Below are positions 7,212 to 15,583 of a stretch of DNA of 64,000 nt, piece after piece. Source of the DNA: Paenibacillus sp. MMS20-IR301 (GTDB taxonomy: Bacteria > Bacillota > Bacilli > Paenibacillales > Paenibacillaceae); NCBI RefSeq assembly GCF_032302195.1, contig NZ_CP135275.1:6291501-6355500 (forward strand), read 5' to 3'. Positions within the stretch are counted from its first letter, which is position 1. Each line of letters begins with the position of its first letter. A program made the translations under genes and the position numbers. A model generated the notes under the pieces. It did no database searches and was not told the DNA's origin. It saw nothing but the letters and a program-made list of their open reading frames with translations.

Positions 7212-8534
7212 GTGAAGCATACAATCAAAATCCGGGACGAAATTGCAGCTTATCTCTCGGAGCATGATCTGTCCAATAATCAGTTCGCCATCATCTGCGG
7301 GATTCATTCCGGTACGCTCAGCCGGGTTATGAAGGGCCAGCAGGCGCTGGCGATGAACCATCTTATCCGGATTACACGGGCCATGGGGCTTGCAGAGGAT
7401 TATTTTTACGGTAAATATGTAGATGAAATTATGGTTGATTCCGCTCCTACGTGGCGGCGTTTGCGGCCTTTTCTGCTGCAATGTGCTTCACTCTCGCGCC
7501 TGGACTGTATTGAAGCCATCGTACAGAACCTGCTGGATAATCTTTTGTATGTGCCGCTGCTTTTTGAGGTAGCCGAGGAATTATATCAGCAGGGACACTT
7601 ACAGGCTGCGGCCTTAATCTATGAGAATGTGGGGGCCAGTGAGAAATATCAGCATTCCGAACGGCTGGCGCTCTGTCAATATCGTTTGTTCTTAATGGCT
7701 CTCGGCGACGATCCGCACAATAATCTAATTGCGGCCGTCTTGTTTGAGAATTATGTAAGTAAGCTGGATGAGCTGAATCAGCTGGATGCCCTGAAGCAGC
7801 TGGCGCATACGTACTCTTCTCTTCATCAATGGCAGAAGGTAAGCGAACTCGCCGATGAGCTGCTCCGGCTGGCTTCGCTGCAGTATCAGCTGCTTAAAGG
7901 CGGCAGCCGCACAGCGGATCATGGGCGGGTCGCCCAAAGACCGGTGTACGCATATATTTTGTATGCCCAGCTTCTCCGCGCCAATGTGCTTGAGGAATGC
8001 GGTGACCATAAAGCTGCTCTGGAACTGATTCCTGTATATATGGACGCAGGCTGGATACGGGAAGATGATGAAGAGGCCAGAAGGATTATTGCGCAATATC
8101 AGGTTTGGGGGACAGCAAATATCTATTTAAACCGGCTGATGGACGGACAGATTGAGGTGCTTGACGAGTATGTTGAATACATCTCGGTCCGGGAAAGTGA
8201 GATTTTCACAGCCTTATCCAAAATCGTCCAGTCCGCTAACCGCTACAATTGGAATGTGGATTCTATTCTGCGGAGATTCGCGGCTTACATTCCCTACCGG
8301 CAATATTCCAGTATTTTCGGTGTAAGCAACAAACTGATAATGAACGATAATTATACCCGGTTCTGCAAAGAACTGGCTGCTTATTACTTGTCACGCAGGC
8401 GTTACAATAATGATGATGTCAGCATGCGGGGTGTAGACCTGTCCGTCAAACTCGACAATACCCAGAATGTGATCCGGGGGACCTTGTCCGTGGATTTCGA
8501 AATTCTTCTTTCCGATTCCACCTGGCTTAATTAA
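7212..8534 (+). CDS. second RRNPP-type HTH-TPR receptor (paralogue, no cognate peptide seen)
   Basis: 440 residues, clearly homologous to the receptor at 5177 from the first residue onward: IRDEIAAYLSEHD against IRDQLANYLSLHG, then APTWRRLRPF, LLFEVAEELYQQGH and EYVEYISVRESEIF in both. The helix-turn-helix lies at about residues 5-60 and TPR-like helices follow. GTG is the start; an ATG is absent nearby and the paralogue aligns here. The C-terminal 50 residues differ from the first receptor. No signal-peptide ORF overlaps or follows its 3' end; the next 40 bp lead into a dispersed repeat. It may be an orphan receptor that responds to the neighbour's peptide, or it may control spo0E. Confidence 0.82.
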   Translation: MKHTIKIRDEIAAYLSEHDLSNNQFAIICGIHSGTLSRVMKGQQALAMNHLIRITRAMGLAEDYFYGKYVDEIMVDSAPTWRRLRPFLLQCASLSRLDCIEAIVQNLLDNLLYVPLLFEVAEELYQQGHLQAAALIYENVGASEKYQHSERLALCQYRLFLMALGDDPHNNLIAAVLFENYVSKLDELNQLDALKQLAHTYSSLHQWQKVSELADELLRLASLQYQLLKGGSRTADHGRVAQRPVYAYILYAQLLRANVLEECGDHKAALELIPVYMDAGWIREDDEEARRIIAQYQVWGTANIYLNRLMDGQIEVLDEYVEYISVRESEIFTALSKIVQSANRYNWNVDSILRRFAAYIPYRQYSSIFGVSNKLIMNDNYTRFCKELAAYYLSRRRYNNDDVSMRGVDLSVKLDNTQNVIRGTLSVDFEILLSDSTWLN

Positions 8535-8576
8535 GCGTTGATAACGTGGAGTATACTACCTTGAACTATAAAATAC

Positions 8577-8632
8577 CCCCACAAAGTGGGGCTTCCGCTT
8601 CGAGGTTGACTCAGGTACTTTGCGTGGACCCC
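8577..8632 (-). repeat. 56-bp dispersed intergenic element, copy 1
   Basis: Reads on the minus strand as GGGGTCC-CGCAAAGTACCTGAGT...GAAG...CCCCACTTTGTGGGG. The ends CCCCRCAAAGT and ACTTTGTGGGG are complementary, so the unit can fold into one long hairpin, and the distal end also folds as CCCCAC-TTT-GTGGGG. Five further copies lie in the plus orientation in this window. Confidence 0.85.
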
Positions 8633-8655
8633 GAAACATATACATTCTAGTCTTT

Positions 8656-8697
8656 ATAAAAAACGGCTGAGATTCCTCCGGGAATGCTCAGCCGTTT
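8656..8697 (-). terminator. terminator of moaA (probably bidirectional)
   Basis: AAACGGCTGAG (8661-8671) pairs with CTCAGCCGTTT (8687-8697). On the minus strand a T-rich stretch follows. It lies between the convergent moaA and second receptor gene. Confidence 0.85.
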
Positions 8698-8730
8698 CTG
8701 TTTGTGCCGGCAGATGATGGCGGGCGGCAG

Positions 8731-9732
8731 TTAGCCGCCGATCTGTGACATCCGGCGGGTGGTAGGGGTATGGCTTTGCGCCTTCCGCTCCAGCGCCAGC
8801 GCCATTTCATGATTATGCGGCTTGTTGCCCAGTGCCTGGCGGAACAGTGCCTGTACCGCAGCCGGATCGCTTATCAGCGGACGCACATTATATTCATCTG
8901 CCCAATAGAGGCAGGCCTTGATATTACCGTCGGCGGTGAGCCGCAGCCGGTTGCAGTTGTCGCAGAAATGCTCGCTTACCGGATGAATCAGTCCGAAGGT
9001 ACCCTTGGCTCCGGCAACCCGCCTGTTTTGCGAAGGGCCGTTGCCGGAAGGCATGTCGGCTTCCTCGGTGCTCCAGCCGGCTTCATTGCATGCTGCTACT
9101 ACAGTTTCGAGCGGAAGGTAGGTCTGCCGCCAGGCATCGCTGCTGCTGCCGATCGGCATATATTCAATAAAACGTACATTCAGCGGGCTGTCCAGCGTTA
9201 GCGCGATGAAATCCTTAATCTCATCATCATTTATCCCCTTCATCAGCACGACATTGAGCTTGATGGGGGAGAGACCGGCAGCCTCCGCAGCTTCAATGCC
9301 TTTCAGTACTTTGATTACCTCGCCCCCGCGGGTAATCATAGCGAAGCGGTCCTGCCGCAGGGAGTCGAGGCTGATGTTCACCCGTGACAAGCCTGCCTGC
9401 TTCAGGGATGCGGCCTTCATGGGCAGCAGCAGACCGTTTGTGGTCAGCGAAATATCGTCAATGCCCGGAATAGCGGCGATCATGGAGACCAGCTTCTCCA
9501 GCTCCCTGCGCACCAGCGGCTCGCCTCCGGTCAGCCGGACCTTACGCAGTCCGAGCGGTGCCAGCGCCTGCACTACGGCGGCAATTTCCTCATAGCTCAT
9601 AATCTCGTCCTGCGGCTGGAATTGCATTCCTTCCGCAGGCATACAATAAATACAGCGCAGGTTGCAGCGGTCTGTAACCGAAATCCGGAGATAATCATGC
9701 AGGCGTCCAAAAGGGTCCGTCAGCGGCTCCAT
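8731..9732 (-). CDS. moaA: GTP 3',8-cyclase MoaA
   Basis: 333 residues. Radical SAM enzyme of molybdenum cofactor synthesis: it converts GTP to 3',8-cyclo-dihydro-GTP, the first step with MoaC. The N-terminal cluster motif CNLRCIYC (Cys23, 27, 30) binds the SAM 4Fe-4S cluster. LTGGEPLVR is the SAM-binding GGE motif. The C-terminal [13 protein letters not shown]...C supplies the second cluster. The chain ends in Gly-Gly (SQIGG), as required in MoaA. AAGGGAG stands 7 bp before the ATG. No other moa/moe gene is in the window. The TorD-type chaperone gene, divergent at 10113, also belongs to molybdoenzyme biology. Confidence 0.97.
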   Translation of the reverse strand: MEPLTDPFGRLHDYLRISVTDRCNLRCIYCMPAEGMQFQPQDEIMSYEEIAAVVQALAPLGLRKVRLTGGEPLVRRELEKLVSMIAAIPGIDDISLTTNGLLLPMKAASLKQAGLSRVNISLDSLRQDRFAMITRGGEVIKVLKGIEAAEAAGLSPIKLNVVLMKGINDDEIKDFIALTLDSPLNVRFIEYMPIGSSSDAWRQTYLPLETVVAACNEAGWSTEEADMPSGNGPSQNRRVAGAKGTFGLIHPVSEHFCDNCNRLRLTADGNIKACLYWADEYNVRPLISDPAAVQALFRQALGNKPHNHEMALALERKAQSHTPTTRRMSQIGG

Positions 9733-10112
9733 GGCGTTGCTCCCTTCATCTGTGAGGTTTTGCTTTAAATTTTAGTGAATATCCTTTTCGCAGTCAATCT
9801 TCGGGTACGGAAATCCGGTGGAATCAGCAGCTCAGAAGGAGGGGGAAGGCTTTATAAACGGACAAACTGAATCATATGCGGCACAGAATAAAAGGCCCAG
9901 GCTAATTTTGACAAATGTACGACAATTTCAGGGAATGGTCATAGAATGCTCACCGAAAGCGCTTTACATTTTCGATATAATTTAAGTGCGGAAGATTACA
10001 ACTTTATAACCTATCACTTTTGCGAAGAGCACAGCTATGATACCGGAACGCTCAGGCGGCAATCCGAGGGGATGCCCCGGCGCCCGGCAAACCAATAGGG
10101 AGGATTTGCAAA
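9733..10112 (+). other. 380-bp divergent intergenic region with structured leader
   Basis: Between divergent moaA and the TorD-type gene. A TATAAT box is at 9976-9981 with a weak -35. The following ~125-nt leader of the TorD-type gene is GC-rich near 10055-10090 and contains a GGGGATGCCCC hairpin within a larger pairable region, followed by GGGAGG (ribosome site). A TTGACA lies at 9908 without a well-spaced -10. A cofactor- or redox-sensing leader is possible, but I could not match it to a known riboswitch consensus. Confidence 0.4.
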
Positions 10113-10808
10113 ATGACTATACCTACAGTTCCATCACTTGTCGTGCCGGAGGCGTTCAGCCGCTGGTTGGAGAGTCGGGGATTAATATATCAGCTGCTTG
10201 TTGATTTCTATGGAAGAAAACCATCGCTTTCCCTGGTCGCTGAATGGAGAGGCAAACGCGAAATGAGCTTTGCTGCGGAGATGACCGAAGGCGGGCGGGA
10301 GATCAAGCGGTACCTGTGCAGCCAGGAGCCTGCAATGTTACGTTCCATCTGCGAGAAGGAGAAGCTCGAATATACACGCCTGATGAATGAGCATGCGGTC
10401 AGCCCTTTCGTAGCCCGTGAAGCGGCTCAGCTGGGCCGTGAGGAAGAATTCTGCAATGTGATTTCGGATGTATATGCTTCGGCGGGAGTCGTCTTCAAGA
10501 AATGCGGCGGCGAAGCTGATGATCATATTGCCATTGAGCTGGAATTCATGGCGGTTATGCATGAACGGATGCTGTATAACAGCTTCTCTATCCGCAGCGC
10601 GATGGAGCTGCTGGAGATTCAGGAGAACTTCCTGGAGGAGCATCTGCTGAAATGGACGCCGCAGTTCTGCAAGAAGCTGAATGCTGCGACCGACAGTCCG
10701 TTATATCTTGGACTCAGCCATATGCTGGAGGAATTCCTGCCGCAGGATCTGCATATGCTGCGCGCCTGGAAATCTTCGCTGGAGAGCAGCGCGGCAGCAA
10801 TGGTGTAA
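10113..10808 (+). CDS. TorD/NarJ-family molybdoenzyme chaperone
   Basis: 231 residues, all helical. The C-terminal half carries the family pattern H-x-A-x-E-L-x-F-M (HIAIELEFMAVM, near residue 141) and F-L-x-x-H-x3-W (NFLEEHLLKWTPQFC, near residue 175). These are typical of TorD/DmsD/NarJ cytoplasmic chaperones that bind the Tat signal of a molybdopterin oxidoreductase and help cofactor insertion. ATG is preceded by GGGAGG. No molybdoenzyme gene is adjacent, so its client is elsewhere in the genome. Proximity to moaA supports the molybdenum link. Confidence 0.85.
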   Translation: MTIPTVPSLVVPEAFSRWLESRGLIYQLLVDFYGRKPSLSLVAEWRGKREMSFAAEMTEGGREIKRYLCSQEPAMLRSICEKEKLEYTRLMNEHAVSPFVAREAAQLGREEEFCNVISDVYASAGVVFKKCGGEADDHIAIELEFMAVMHERMLYNSFSIRSAMELLEIQENFLEEHLLKWTPQFCKKLNAATDSPLYLGLSHMLEEFLPQDLHMLRAWKSSLESSAAAMV

Positions 10809-10821
10809 TATCTGAAGCAGC

Positions 10822-10856
10822 AAGGCGCCCTTCGAATTTAGAAAGGCGCCTTATTT
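10822..10856 (+). terminator. terminator of the TorD-type gene
   Basis: AAGGCGCC (10822-10829) pairs perfectly with GGCGCCTT (10845-10852) and is followed by a short T-rich stretch. Confidence 0.75.
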
Positions 10857-11004
10857 GTGTTGTAATTTGCCTCTGCATAGAGGTTACAGTTTTGTAGCTA
10901 TTTCAGTTTAGACAAGGATTCCAGTAGGAAGAAACCGCTTCTTCGTGTAATATAAAAATGTGTCATTTTAGTGATGAACGGCGAAACGAGAAGGTAGGTT
11001 GTAT

Positions 11005-12513
11005 ATGAGAAGAGGACTGCAGGCTATAGTTATCATAGGGGCTTTGCTGGCTTTTTACTATTTTGGATTCGGGATTTTCGGCAGCACGGCCGGGACGGTT
11101 ATCAGTATTTTTTCCACGCTGACCGTCATCTCCATCGGGCTGGGGATTTTCATGGAGAACCGCAATCCGTCGACAACGATGTCCTGGATTCTGCTGCTGG
11201 CCCTGATTCCGGTGCTGGGACTCGTCTTCTATTTCCTGTTCGGGCAGAATGTGTTCAAACGGCGCAAATACGACAAGAAAGCCCAGCGCGATCTGATGGC
11301 CTATGAGCGGATTGAGAATGATGCCCTGCGCATGCATCAGGACTGGTCCGTGTTCAGTCCGGCGCGCCAGAAGCTGATTGGTTTATCACAGCGGCTGGGA
11401 CGTACACCGATTTCCTTCAGCTCGGAGACGCGGATTCTCACCAACGGCGAAGAAACCTTCGGCACGCTGCTGCTTGAGCTGCGGCAGGCGCAGCATCATA
11501 TTCATATGGAATATTATATATTCCGGGCGGATCATATCGGTACGCGCATTCAGCAGATTCTGATCGAAAAGGCGCGCGCAGGGGTAGCTGTCCGGTTCAT
11601 GTACGATGCGGTCGGCAGCATTCAGCTCTCCAAGGCCTTCCTTAAGGAGCTGAGCGATGCCGGAGTACAGGTGGCCGCATACGGCAACTCAACCTCCTTC
11701 TTCTCCAGCCGGGTGAACTACCGGAACCACCGTAAGATCGTGGTCATTGACGGTGATGTCGGATTCATGGGCGGACTTAATGTCGGGGACGAGTATTTGA
11801 GCCGCAGCAAGACTTACGGCTTCTGGCGCGATACGCATATGCTGCTGAGAGGCGAGGCGGTGCGGACGATGCAGATTATTTTCCTGCAGGACTGGATGCA
11901 TACCACCGGCGAGAAAATACTGGAGCAGGATTATCTCTCCCCGCAGCTGCGGTTTACAACCGGAGACGGGGCCGTGCAGATTATTGCCAGCGGGCCGGAT
12001 AATGAGCGGCGTGCGCTGAAGAATATCTTTTTCTCCATGATCACCTCTGCGGAGAAATCGGTGTGGATCGCCAGCCCCTACTTCATCCCCGATGAGGACA
12101 TCCTGACCGCCCTGCGTGTGGCGGCAATGTCAGGTCTGGATGTACGGCTGCTATTCCCGGCCAAACCGGATAAATGGCTGCCGTTCCTGGCTTCGCACTC
12201 CTACTTTCCGGCGCTGCTGGAATCCGGGGTGAAGATCTATGAATATGAGAAGGGCTTTATTCATTCAAAGCTGCTGATTGCCGACGGGGAGATCGCCACG
12301 ATTGGCACAGCCAACATGGATATGCGCAGCTTCCATCTTAACTTTGAGGTGAATGCGCTGCTGCTGCAGACCGAGAGCGTCTCGCGGATCGTCGCGGACT
12401 TCGAGCGGGATTTGCTCTCCACCCGGGAGATTATCCATGAGACCTTCATGGATAAGCGGCTGCTGGAGCGGCTGCTGGAATCGGCCGCCCGGCTGATGTC
12501 CCCGCTGCTGTAA
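11005..12513 (+). CDS. cls: cardiolipin synthase
   Basis: 502 residues. Two N-terminal membrane helices (about residues 5-25 and 30-75 region, including MSWILLLALIPVLGLVFYFLFGQN) precede two phospholipase D domains. Their HKD motifs are NHRKIVVIDGD...GGLN in the first half and IHSKLLIADGE...GTANMDMRS in the second, both intact. It condenses two phosphatidylglycerol molecules (or PG with a phosphatidyl donor) to cardiolipin at the membrane. ATG 11005 follows AAGGTAGG by 6 bp; an in-frame TTG at 10999 directly abuts the ribosome site and is not used. A strong terminator follows. Confidence 0.95.
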   Translation: MRRGLQAIVIIGALLAFYYFGFGIFGSTAGTVISIFSTLTVISIGLGIFMENRNPSTTMSWILLLALIPVLGLVFYFLFGQNVFKRRKYDKKAQRDLMAYERIENDALRMHQDWSVFSPARQKLIGLSQRLGRTPISFSSETRILTNGEETFGTLLLELRQAQHHIHMEYYIFRADHIGTRIQQILIEKARAGVAVRFMYDAVGSIQLSKAFLKELSDAGVQVAAYGNSTSFFSSRVNYRNHRKIVVIDGDVGFMGGLNVGDEYLSRSKTYGFWRDTHMLLRGEAVRTMQIIFLQDWMHTTGEKILEQDYLSPQLRFTTGDGAVQIIASGPDNERRALKNIFFSMITSAEKSVWIASPYFIPDEDILTALRVAAMSGLDVRLLFPAKPDKWLPFLASHSYFPALLESGVKIYEYEKGFIHSKLLIADGEIATIGTANMDMRSFHLNFEVNALLLQTESVSRIVADFERDLLSTREIIHETFMDKRLLERLLESAARLMSPLL

Positions 12514-12524
12514 CTGAACAATAT

Positions 12525-12565
12525 AAGACCGCCGGAGAAGCAGAGCTTCCGGCGGTCTTTTTTTG
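12525..12565. terminator. bidirectional terminator between cls and the PLD-like gene
   Basis: AAGACCGCCGGA (12525-12536) and TCCGGCGGTCTT (12548-12559) form a perfect 12-bp stem followed by a T-run. It lies between two convergent genes and can serve both. Confidence 0.9.
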
Positions 12566-12577
12566 CAGGAGGAGGAT

Positions 12578-14122
12578 TCAGAATGTGGTAAATCCGAGAC
12601 GGGTCTGCAGCCGGTAGATGATGTATTTCAACCAGGTGATTTCGCTCTGATAGTCCTCCAGCGGCAGGCTGTACCGGGCATCCTCGTTGTTCCACAGACG
12701 GGTGAAATAGCTTTCTACTTCCGTATACAGCGGCTGATCCCGCGGAACGGATACAAAGAGATTGTTCTCAAGATTATAGTCATCCAGATTGCGGGCCGTG
12801 AAATTGGTTGATCCGCCGAGGACGATGGAATTGCCTGACGCTTTGGCAATGAACATCAGCTTGCTGTGATATTGCTCCTGGCCTGTGTTATACCAGCGGA
12901 TGGCAATCCGGCCATTAGAGCGCCGGTTCAGATCCATGGCTACCGGACGGTTCGGAATGCCGATCTTGTCCCGGCCGAAGGCGTTCTGATTCGGATCGAG
13001 CAGCAGCCTTACCTCGGCTCCGCGTTTGTCAGCGGCAAGCAAGGCGTCGATAATCCGGTCATCTGCCAGATAGAACATGCCCATCCAGATGATATCGCCG
13101 CGGCCTGCTGCACCGAGGCTCTCCAGCGCGGATGTATATACTTTACCTTCGGTCAAATAACGGACTTCCAGCGCAGCTTCTGGGGAGGAATTAACCTCCT
13201 GCCGGAATTGGGGCGGCTTGCTTAATAGCGGGCCTGCCCCCGACAGATCGGCTGCAGCCTGCTCGCTCTGCAGAATGTCTGCCAGTATAGGACCCTGCAC
13301 TTCGAGGGCAATATTGGAATGATAGGCGCTGGCGTCATGCACATTCCCGGAGGAGATGAGGGCAGTGCTCTCGCTGAGCACTACCTTGCGGTGGTTGGCT
13401 TTGACATTCAGCAGCTTCAGATAGGAACGCGCCGTAATGTCCGGTCCGCCGCTGGCCATCAGATTCGGAATCCAGCCCCGGCCGGATTGGCCGAACCACT
13501 GGATGAAGGTACGCCAGACTGCAGAGTAGGCCGGGGTTGAATCGCGCAGATCATCGACATCGGTCATAACCACCCGGATCCCGGCGGCTTTCATATCCTC
13601 CAGCAGCTGATTGGGGGCAGAACCGTAATTCGTATTTACCTCATCGGTAATGAAGGCGATCTCCATTCCGGGATATGCTGATTTCTGGGCAATAAGCTTA
13701 TCGGCCAGCTTCCGGCTCACCGGGGGAAACTGCTGGTCAACATGGGTATAATCATTGAACAGAAACAGATCGATGACGAGGAATTCTCTGGAGTCCTCTA
13801 CAATCTGCAGGATCCGCGGAAGAATCTGCTCCTCCCTGACAGCGGCCCCGCCAGCGTCCTGATAAGTCAGATCATGCCAGAAGTCGACGCTGCTCACCTT
13901 ATACAGGGGACTTTCTGCGGACAGGCCGGGCGGCAGCGGTTTATGGGTCTGATACAGCATCACACCGGCCAGCCATAGAAAGAGCAGCAGGAAGGCTGTC
14001 ATTACCTTGAAGCGGCGGGGCCGGAGAACACGGGATTTCCGCTTGCCGGGCGGCTTAACCGCACCGGAAGCTATAGTTAGCTGTGATTGTTCGGATGTAA
14101 TGGAGCGGCTGCCTTGCATCAT
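12578..14122 (-). CDS. membrane-anchored phospholipase D-like protein with altered HKD motifs
   Basis: 514 residues. A basic cytoplasmic tail and one membrane helix (about residues 39-58) precede two PLD-type domains. The first motif is H244-R-K246-x4-E251 with SSGN, and the second H419-S-K421-x4-A426 with GGSTNF. His and Lys are kept, but the acidic residue is Glu in the first motif and is lost in the second. The catalytic His pair could still act; activity may be altered. It is convergent with cls, and both genes belong to the same superfamily, so an ancient relation or a lipid-linked role is possible. AGGAGGA lies 8 bp before ATG. The substrate is unknown. Confidence 0.85.
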   Translation of the reverse strand: MMQGSRSITSEQSQLTIASGAVKPPGKRKSRVLRPRRFKVMTAFLLLFLWLAGVMLYQTHKPLPPGLSAESPLYKVSSVDFWHDLTYQDAGGAAVREEQILPRILQIVEDSREFLVIDLFLFNDYTHVDQQFPPVSRKLADKLIAQKSAYPGMEIAFITDEVNTNYGSAPNQLLEDMKAAGIRVVMTDVDDLRDSTPAYSAVWRTFIQWFGQSGRGWIPNLMASGGPDITARSYLKLLNVKANHRKVVLSESTALISSGNVHDASAYHSNIALEVQGPILADILQSEQAAADLSGAGPLLSKPPQFRQEVNSSPEAALEVRYLTEGKVYTSALESLGAAGRGDIIWMGMFYLADDRIIDALLAADKRGAEVRLLLDPNQNAFGRDKIGIPNRPVAMDLNRRSNGRIAIRWYNTGQEQYHSKLMFIAKASGNSIVLGGSTNFTARNLDDYNLENNLFVSVPRDQPLYTEVESYFTRLWNNEDARYSLPLEDYQSEITWLKYIIYRLQTRLGFTTF

Positions 14123-14326
14123 GAATTAGTCCTCCTGGGGGCAGAGCCAAGCAACACTTCCTTGGACTCCGGCATGGTAACTATTTATTAACGCCCTCCG
14201 GAGAGAAGTGAAGCAGCTGGCCCGCAATTATCCGGATGGTCTATTGTTGCTGGAATCACTGAATTTATACGGAATCGCTGCTGCGAAACGGGCTGCACAA
14301 GCCCTGATGACATAAGACACCAGCAA

Positions 14327-14370
14327 TTGTATAATGAGTGTAAATAATTTGTATAAGGTTTGAATATTCA
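14327..14370 (+). promoter_or_regulatory. CarH-type operator/promoter of the MerR-B12 regulator
   Basis: Four consecutive 11-bp direct repeats: TTGTATAATGA, GTGTAAATAAT, TTGTATAAGGT, TTGAATATTCA. The same repeat with the same period precedes the crt operon. The first unit offers a -35-like TTGTAT and the third a -10-like GTATAA 18 bp later, so bound repressor would block RNA polymerase. Autoregulation is inferred. Confidence 0.75.
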
Positions 14371-14398
14371 AAGTATTCAGTGTAACTAGGAAAAGAGA

Positions 14399-15328
14399 GT
14401 GAGAACCATCGTGTATTCCATCAAACAGGTCGTCGAAATGCTCGATATTCCTTCGGTTACTCTGCGGGCATGGGAGAACAGATACCAAGCTGTCGTTCCG
14501 GAACGTACCGAATCCGGCTACAGGCTGTACAGCCAGGAGAATATTGAGGACCTTCGCTGGTTGAAGGAACAGACGGAGAAGCAGGGTATCAGCATCTCCC
14601 ATGCCGTGCGGATGCTTAAGCTGCAGAGACAGAAGCAGCTGGAGGAACGCCTCACTGCAGCAGGCGGAGATTCCAGGGATGCCATCGACAAGATGAAGCA
14701 GCAGATCTATACAGCATTGTACGAGATCCAGGGCGAGCGGGCAGATGCGTTAATCGACTTCGGTTTCTCATTGTACGGGTATGAAGCTATGGTGCATCAG
14801 GTGCTTGTGCCGGTACTAATCAGGGTGGGCGACGCCTGGGAAGCAGGAACAGCAACGGTAGCCCAGGAGCATTATATGACGCATATGGTCTCGAACCGGC
14901 TGTCGCAGTTTTTTCATGTGTTTCCCGTTTATGCGCATTTGCCGAAGGTGCTTGCCTTCTGTCCGGCAGGGGAGCATCACCAGGTCGGACTGCTGCTATT
15001 CTCCCTTTTTCTGCGTAAAAACGGGGTTGAAGTCATCTACCTGGGAGCCAATACGCCCGAAGAAGGCGTCCTGAATATGCTGGAGAAGCAGAGCCGGATC
15101 GGAGCGGTCTGCCTTTCGGTTACCGATAGCGGACTTGTGCCTTACTGTGAAGGGTTGTTTGAACGGCTCAGCCGCAGCTATCCGGAGATGAAGTTTATTG
15201 CCGGAGGTAAAGGTTATGAGACGGCGGAGCCGGAGGTTACCAAGGCAACCTACAGGATGAGCGGGGCTCCAGAGCAGTGGCAGGCCTGGTATGACCAGGA
15301 GTTTGCCGGCATGCGGCAAGGAATGTAG
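14399..15328 (+). CDS. CarH/LitR-like MerR transcriptional regulator with B12-binding photosensor
   Basis: 309 residues. The MerR winged HTH covers about residues 5-75 (SIKQVVEMLDIP, TLRAWENRYQ). A four-helix B12-binding cap follows with W147-x9-E157-H158, the motif that marks light-sensing CarH/LitR proteins. A Rossmann-type cobalamin domain carries E192-x-H194-x2-G, where the His is the expected lower ligand. In characterised CarH proteins a tetramer holding adenosylcobalamin represses in the dark, and light breaks the Co-C bond and releases DNA. The residue after Trp147 is Glu; as I recall, T. thermophilus CarH has a His there that ligates cobalt after photolysis. GTG 14399 has AGGA at 7 bp; GTG 14411 is an alternative start. 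The carotenoid operon directly follows. Confidence 0.92.
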   Translation: MRTIVYSIKQVVEMLDIPSVTLRAWENRYQAVVPERTESGYRLYSQENIEDLRWLKEQTEKQGISISHAVRMLKLQRQKQLEERLTAAGGDSRDAIDKMKQQIYTALYEIQGERADALIDFGFSLYGYEAMVHQVLVPVLIRVGDAWEAGTATVAQEHYMTHMVSNRLSQFFHVFPVYAHLPKVLAFCPAGEHHQVGLLLFSLFLRKNGVEVIYLGANTPEEGVLNMLEKQSRIGAVCLSVTDSGLVPYCEGLFERLSRSYPEMKFIAGGKGYETAEPEVTKATYRMSGAPEQWQAWYDQEFAGMRQGM

Positions 15329-15375
15329 CTGAGGCTGGAGCTGTAGCCGGGAATTTAATAGACAGTAATATTTTA

Positions 15376-15420
15376 GAATCGACGGGACCCTCCTGCGGGC
15401 GGCCTGCCGGTTCTTTTTTT
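15376..15420 (+). terminator. terminator of the CarH-like gene
   Basis: GAATCGACGGG pairs with CCTGCCGGTTC (one mismatch, two G-T pairs) and is followed by seven T. It isolates the regulator from the crt operon, which has its own promoter. Confidence 0.75.
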
Positions 15421-15489
15421 ATGCCGGTAGAAGCATATGACCGAATTTATGGAAGCCGGGGTGAAGACATTTACACGGCGCTGCAAAGC

Positions 15490-15533
15490 CTGTATGATAT
15501 TTGTATCATTATTGTATAGTTCTTGTATAATGT
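15490..15533 (+). promoter_or_regulatory. CarH-type operator and promoter of the carotenoid operon
   Basis: Four direct repeats at an exact 11-bp period: CTGTATGATAT, TTGTATCATTA, TTGTATAGTTC, TTGTATAATGT. The last contains a perfect -10 TATAAT (15526-15531). TTGTAT of the second unit is 19 bp upstream and can serve as -35. The transcription start near 15538 excludes upstream start codons for crtN and supports TTG 15584. Confidence 0.8.
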
Positions 15534-15583
15534 TTGAGAGCTGTTATTGGCCTGCAGATCGACAGGGAGAAGGAGGAAAGGGC

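Noticed and set aside
6913..7215. 100-codon frame starting at 6913
   Set aside because: It overlaps the Spo0E-like gene in another frame. The 59-codon frame has the strong ribosome site and the family motif.
8535..8731. Peptide gene downstream of the second receptor
   Set aside because: No ORF with a start, ribosome site and hydrophobic signal is present; the interval holds a dispersed repeat and a terminator.
10040..10112. Known riboswitch class (SAM, c-di-GMP, glycine, FMN) in the leader of the TorD-type gene
   Set aside because: Words such as GCCCGGCAAACC resemble parts of known classes, but the required surrounding elements are missing.
10930..10960. ECF-sigma promoter (GAAACC...CGTG) before cls
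   Set aside because: The spacing between the two boxes is about 8 bp instead of 16, so the resemblance is accidental.
15490..15533. Short direct repeats considered as a CRISPR remnant
   Set aside because: Units are 11 bp without spacers, lie on a promoter and recur before the regulator gene, which fits an operator.
15437..15583. Longer N-terminus of crtN from ATG 15437
   Set aside because: The extension contains the four-repeat operator and the TATAAT of the operon promoter, and TTG 15584 has a strong ribosome site.
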